From: Heterohyrax brucei
Lineage: Eukaryota > Chordata > Mammalia > Hyracoidea > Procaviidae
DNA: 64,000 nucleotides
Assembly (NCBI GenBank): GCA_028571685.1
Contig: CM053162.1
Coordinates: 11,784,001 to 11,848,000, forward strand
Direction of reading: 5' to 3'
Under the pieces are notes generated by a model. The model searched no databases. It saw only the letters and a list, made by a program, of their open reading frames with translations, and was not told the DNA's origin. This document shows, in pieces, positions 60,840 to 64,000 of the stretch. Within the stretch, counting starts at the first letter, position 1. Each line of letters begins with the position of its first letter. The translations under genes and the position numbers were made by a program.

Positions 60840-61100
60840 CAGCCAGAATGTTCCTTAGAAGTGAGAATGGTGAGATTTTGTCTCGTATTTGGACATGTTA
60901 TCAGAAGAGACCAGTCACTGGAAAAAAAATCATGCTTGGTAAAGAAAAAGACTCTTGAAATGAATTTACACAGTGGCTGCAATGCCACGCCATGTGGGCC
61001 TAAATAGCAGTGATTGTGAGGACAGCTTAGGCCTATGCAGTGTTTTGTTCTGTTGTATATGGTGTTGCTGTAGAATCAACTTGATAATACCTAACAAAAG
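60840..61100 (+). mobile_element. RTE 3' end, sense
   Basis: CCAGAATGTTCCTTAGAAGT, TTTGGACATGTTATCAGAAG, CATGCTTGGTAAAGAAAAAG and tail TTTTGTTCTGTTGTATATGG match the order at 37505-37760. Confidence 0.8.
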
Positions 61101-61513
61101 CATGTTCTTCTCAACAGTTTAATTCTATGATTGCAAAAATAGTAACAGAATTTTCTGAATAGTTTTTCTGAATAGAATTTTCTGAAATTGTTGTTAAGGA
61201 CTGACTCTGTACTAGGTACAGATTTATCTTCCTAACTGTATTCTATTTAGATTGAAATAAATTTAGTTTGTTTTGCAAACAAGTTTTTCAAACAATTTTA
61301 ATGTAAAGTAGCTAGTCTAAAATTAGTCAAAAAATAGTTTGTGGCCTAAACAAATTATTTACAGTAAAAACAGGATTTTTAATTTCTAAGATAGATTTCT
61401 AAGTGATAATAAACAAAAATTGTTTACATTTTTCATCTGCATTTATCTCTGATCTCAGAGAGGCAGGTCTGTTTAGATCATGCTGGAATGTGTTTGTGAG
61501 GAGAGGAGTATCG
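61101..61513. other. ARHGAP32 intron, nothing recognised
   Basis: AT-rich, unassigned. Confidence 0.4.
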
Positions 61514-62025
61514 TGGTCATCTAGTACTGCTATAATAGGAAATTCCACAATTGGATGGCTTTAAAAACGAGAAATGTATTTTCTCACAGTCTAGTAGGCT
61601 AGAAGTCCAAATGCAGGGTGTCAGCTCCAAGGGAAGGCTTACTGTCTGTCAGCTCTGGAGGAATGTCCTTTTCCTCAGTCTTTGCCTGGTCAAGGAGCAT
61701 CTCAAATTCAGGGAATCTACTAGGTCCAAAGGACAGACCTTGCTCCTGGCACTGCTTTCTTGGTGATATGAGGTCCCTACTCTCTGCTTGCTTCTGCTTC
61801 GTTTTCTCTCTTGGGAGGTAGAAGATAGTGCAGGCCACACTCCAGGGAAACTCCCCTTTCTTGGATGAAGGAAGTGACTGAGGTGAGGTTGTTACAATCC
61901 CACCTTAATCCTCTTTAACATAAAAATTACAATTACAGAATGGAGAACAGCTGCACACTACTGAGAATCATGGCCTAGCCAAATTGATACGCACATTTCT
62001 GGGGAGGCATAATCAGTCCATAACA
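61514..62025 (-). mobile_element. Solo LTR, MaLR/ERVL-like, antisense
   Basis: Begins TGGTCATCTAGTACTGCTAT and ends CAGTCCATAACA, the reverse of the 7740 LTR layout. It contains GAAGTCCAAATGCAGGGTGT shared with the next copy. Its small ORFs are not genes. Confidence 0.8.
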
Positions 62026-62534
62026 AGGACTGAGCATCTGTTCATAAAACCAGGAGCAGATGGTAAGAATATCACTATCATAGCTTCTTTTAAAAAGTAA
62101 TTCAGTGCTTTAAAGAAAGAATCCACACATTCGCTCTTCCTAAATACTGGTTCATTTTTATTTATTTTAATTGTGCTTAGGTGAAAGTTTACAGAGCACA
62201 TTAGTTTCTCATTGAACAATTAATACACAGATAGTTTTGTGACACTGGCTGTCAACCCCACAATGTGTCAACACCTGAGCTGAATCCATGCAAGGAAGGT
62301 AAATGGACCCTTGAGTTCACCTGTGTGGTAACAGCTCTGAGCACCTGGTGGCAGGACATTAGGGCTTCAAAGGCACCAATAACCTAACTGGCATATATGA
62401 ACATCCTATTTGAACATTTCAAAACAAAACAAAGAGCAAGAATACAATAAGAAAACATAAAATAAATAAATTCAATAACATACTGGGGGCTTGGAGACAG
62501 CAGTCAATATCAGATCATTTAAAGAGGCAGACCA

Positions 62535-64000
62535 CAATGACTTCAAAGTGTTCCAAAACAAAGAAACAAGAAATTTTCCAGATGAAGAGAACTACCTGGA
62601 ATTATCACAGATAGAATACAAAAGATTAATATTTAAAACTCTTCGAGAGATTAGGAAAGAGATGAGGAAGGATGCAGCAGATAATAATGGCAGATTGAAC
62701 AAGCTGCAAGAAAACACATGGTGGCAACAACAGAGAATTAGACAGCGTCTTAGAAAGGGCAGGATTCGGGCAATGAAAGGCCAAACTAGTGAGACTGAAG
62801 GTAAAGTGCATGGCTCCAGCATATTTGAGGAAAAATCAGATAAAAGGTTTTAAAAAAAAAGAAGAAGAAACACTAGGAATTGTGTGGGGCTCTGTGGAAA
62901 AGAATAATCTGAGTGAATACCAGAGTAGGTGGAGGTTAAGAGCAAATACAGAGTTGTCGAAGATTTATTGACAGAAAATTTCCTTGATATCCTGAAAGAT
63001 GAGAAGATACCTATCTGTTTTAGTAAGCTAGTGCTACTGTGACAGAAATACCACAAAGCAGATGGCTTTAAAAGAAAATTGTGTATTTTTACACAGTCCA
63101 GTAGGTTGCAAGTCCAAATTCAGGGTGCCTGCTACAGGGGAATGCTTTGCATCTGTCAGCTCTTGGAGAAGAGTCCTTGTGTTGCATCAGTCTTTATTCA
63201 GGAAACATCGTGGCACTGGAATCTTGGGTCTGAAGGACATTGTACTCCTGGTGCTGCTTTCTTGGTGGTGTGAGGTTCCCAGCTTTTCACTTGCTTCCCT
63301 TTCCTTGTATACCTTGTAGCATAAAAGGATAAATGGTGCAGTGAGCCACATTCCAGGGAAACTCCCTTTAAAATGGAGCAGGGAAGTGACTTTAGGAAGG
63401 GATTTATAGTTCCACCCTAATCCTCTGCAACATAATCTACTCTGTTAACGACAAGCAGAGGTTAGGATTTGTATCATAAGAAAATCACAGAATGGAAGGC
63501 AATCATAGAATATAGGGAATCCTGGCCCAGCCAAATTACTACACATATTTTTAGGGGAACACAGTGCAATCCATGACACTATTCAAGATGCTGATTGAAC
63601 TCCAGACACAGTAAATCCCAAAAGAAAGACACTAAAACATATTATAAACAAACTTGCCAGAGATAAGGAGGCAGTTTTTAAAATTGGCTAGTATAACCAA
63701 AAAAAAAAAATCTACAAAGGAGAGCCAGTAATATAAAGCTTGCAGTACTCAGCAGAAACTATGTAAACAAGAAGACAATGGAATGACATATACAAAGCAT
63801 TGAAGGAAAAAAAAAATGCCAGCCAGGAGTTATATATATGCAGCAGAACTGCCTCAAGTTTGGTAATGAAATTAGGACATTTGCTGATGAACGGAAATTG
63901 AGGGAATTTGCAAAAACCAAACCAAAATTGGAAGAAATACTTAGAGAGTGCTTCAGATGGAAAATCAGTAACATCAGCTAACAATCCAAGACTAGAACAC
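62535..64000 (+). pseudogene. L1 ORF1 of copy H, interrupted by an LTR
   Basis: The readable N-terminal piece has NFPDEENYLELSQIEYKR, as in the NFPDEETF segment of copy B ORF1, then a Q/R-rich coiled-coil region (LNKLQENTWWQQQRIRQRL). The frame breaks near 62850. The rest follows after the LTR at 63579 and continues past the window, with the CAGATACACAG-type nucleic-acid-binding region near 63850-63960. Not functional. Confidence 0.75.
63016..63578 (-). mobile_element. Solo LTR inserted in L1 H ORF1, antisense
   Basis: Starts TGTTTTAGTAAGCTAGTGCT and ends CAATCCATGACA, giving TG...CA termini. Flanks CTATC (63011-63015) and CTATT (63579-63583) are a near-perfect 5-base target duplication typical of LTR elements, so the LTR inserted after the L1. 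Confidence 0.85.

Larger units (their letters stand above)
62160..64000 (+). mobile_element. L1 LINE (copy H), sense, runs off the window
   Basis: The 5' UTR (about 62270-62530) resembles 32240-32540 of copy F. The ORF1 start and coiled coil are at 62491-62853, containing ETRNFPDEENYLELSQIEYK. ORF1 continues to 63015, is cut by an LTR, and resumes 63579-64000 with the RNA-binding region. 62160-62275 may be a separate antisense repeat piece. Confidence 0.8.

Noticed and set aside
61551-61840. Overlapping small open frames on both strands
   Set aside because: They lie wholly inside an antisense LTR; a related LTR at 63016 has unrelated frames.

Overview
The window is nuclear mammalian DNA, almost certainly from an afrotherian (elephant-like). 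The evidence is about twenty copies of a tRNA-headed SINE with the afrotherian body, a second SINE with a tRNA-Gly-like head, and RTE (BovB-like) non-LTR elements whose 3' end resembles the SINE tails. There are no bacterial genes, operons or CRISPR arrays.

Only one host gene is visible. Four spliced coding exons on the + strand (53420-53557, 56147-56239, 57485-57607, 59316-59393) encode the second half of a PX domain and most of an SH3 domain. They match ARHGAP32 (PX-RICS/p250GAP/GRIT), a Rho-family GTPase-activating protein. All four are phase 0-0 with consensus splice sites. The first ~53 kb is read as the large intron upstream of the first exon seen here. The next exon (end of SH3) lies beyond position 64000.

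Layout: 1-6890 is an antisense L1 whose 3' end is off-window. 7740-8310 is a solo MaLR-like LTR. 9828-10085 is an LTR-like repeat, followed by a foldback mariner (10086-10620). 11437-12122 is an antisense L1 3' UTR, followed by a near full-length antisense L1 (12165-19277) with a recognisable FADD reverse-transcriptase box. 19.3-23.5 kb holds a possible antisense ERV-L remnant and SINEs. 23.9-26.7 kb is a rearranged RTE/L1 cluster. 26.7-30.2 kb is a truncated sense L1. 31.37-42.51 kb is one sense L1 split by a mariner foldback, an RTE that itself holds an L1 fragment, and SINEs. 45.4-49.8 kb is a composite L1 lacking its RT core. 50.8-51.1 kb is a short, recent-looking L1 3' end with a perfect 14-bp duplication. 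The exon region (51.7-61.1 kb) contains SINEs, MIRs, an L2, small old L1 pieces and a decayed duplicate of the first exon's splice acceptor. 61.5-64 kb holds two antisense LTRs, one of them inserted in an L1 that runs off the end.

Most notable are three things: (i) a set of 18-40 bp insertions made only of the SINE/RTE 3' tail, one with a 13/14-bp target-site duplication; (ii) two copies of a mariner-derived palindromic element sharing the same internal junction; (iii) a duplicated PX-exon acceptor that could act as a poison-exon acceptor. All identifications are from reading the sequence and from memory of repeat families; none was checked by database search. Boundaries of old repeats are approximate to tens of bases.
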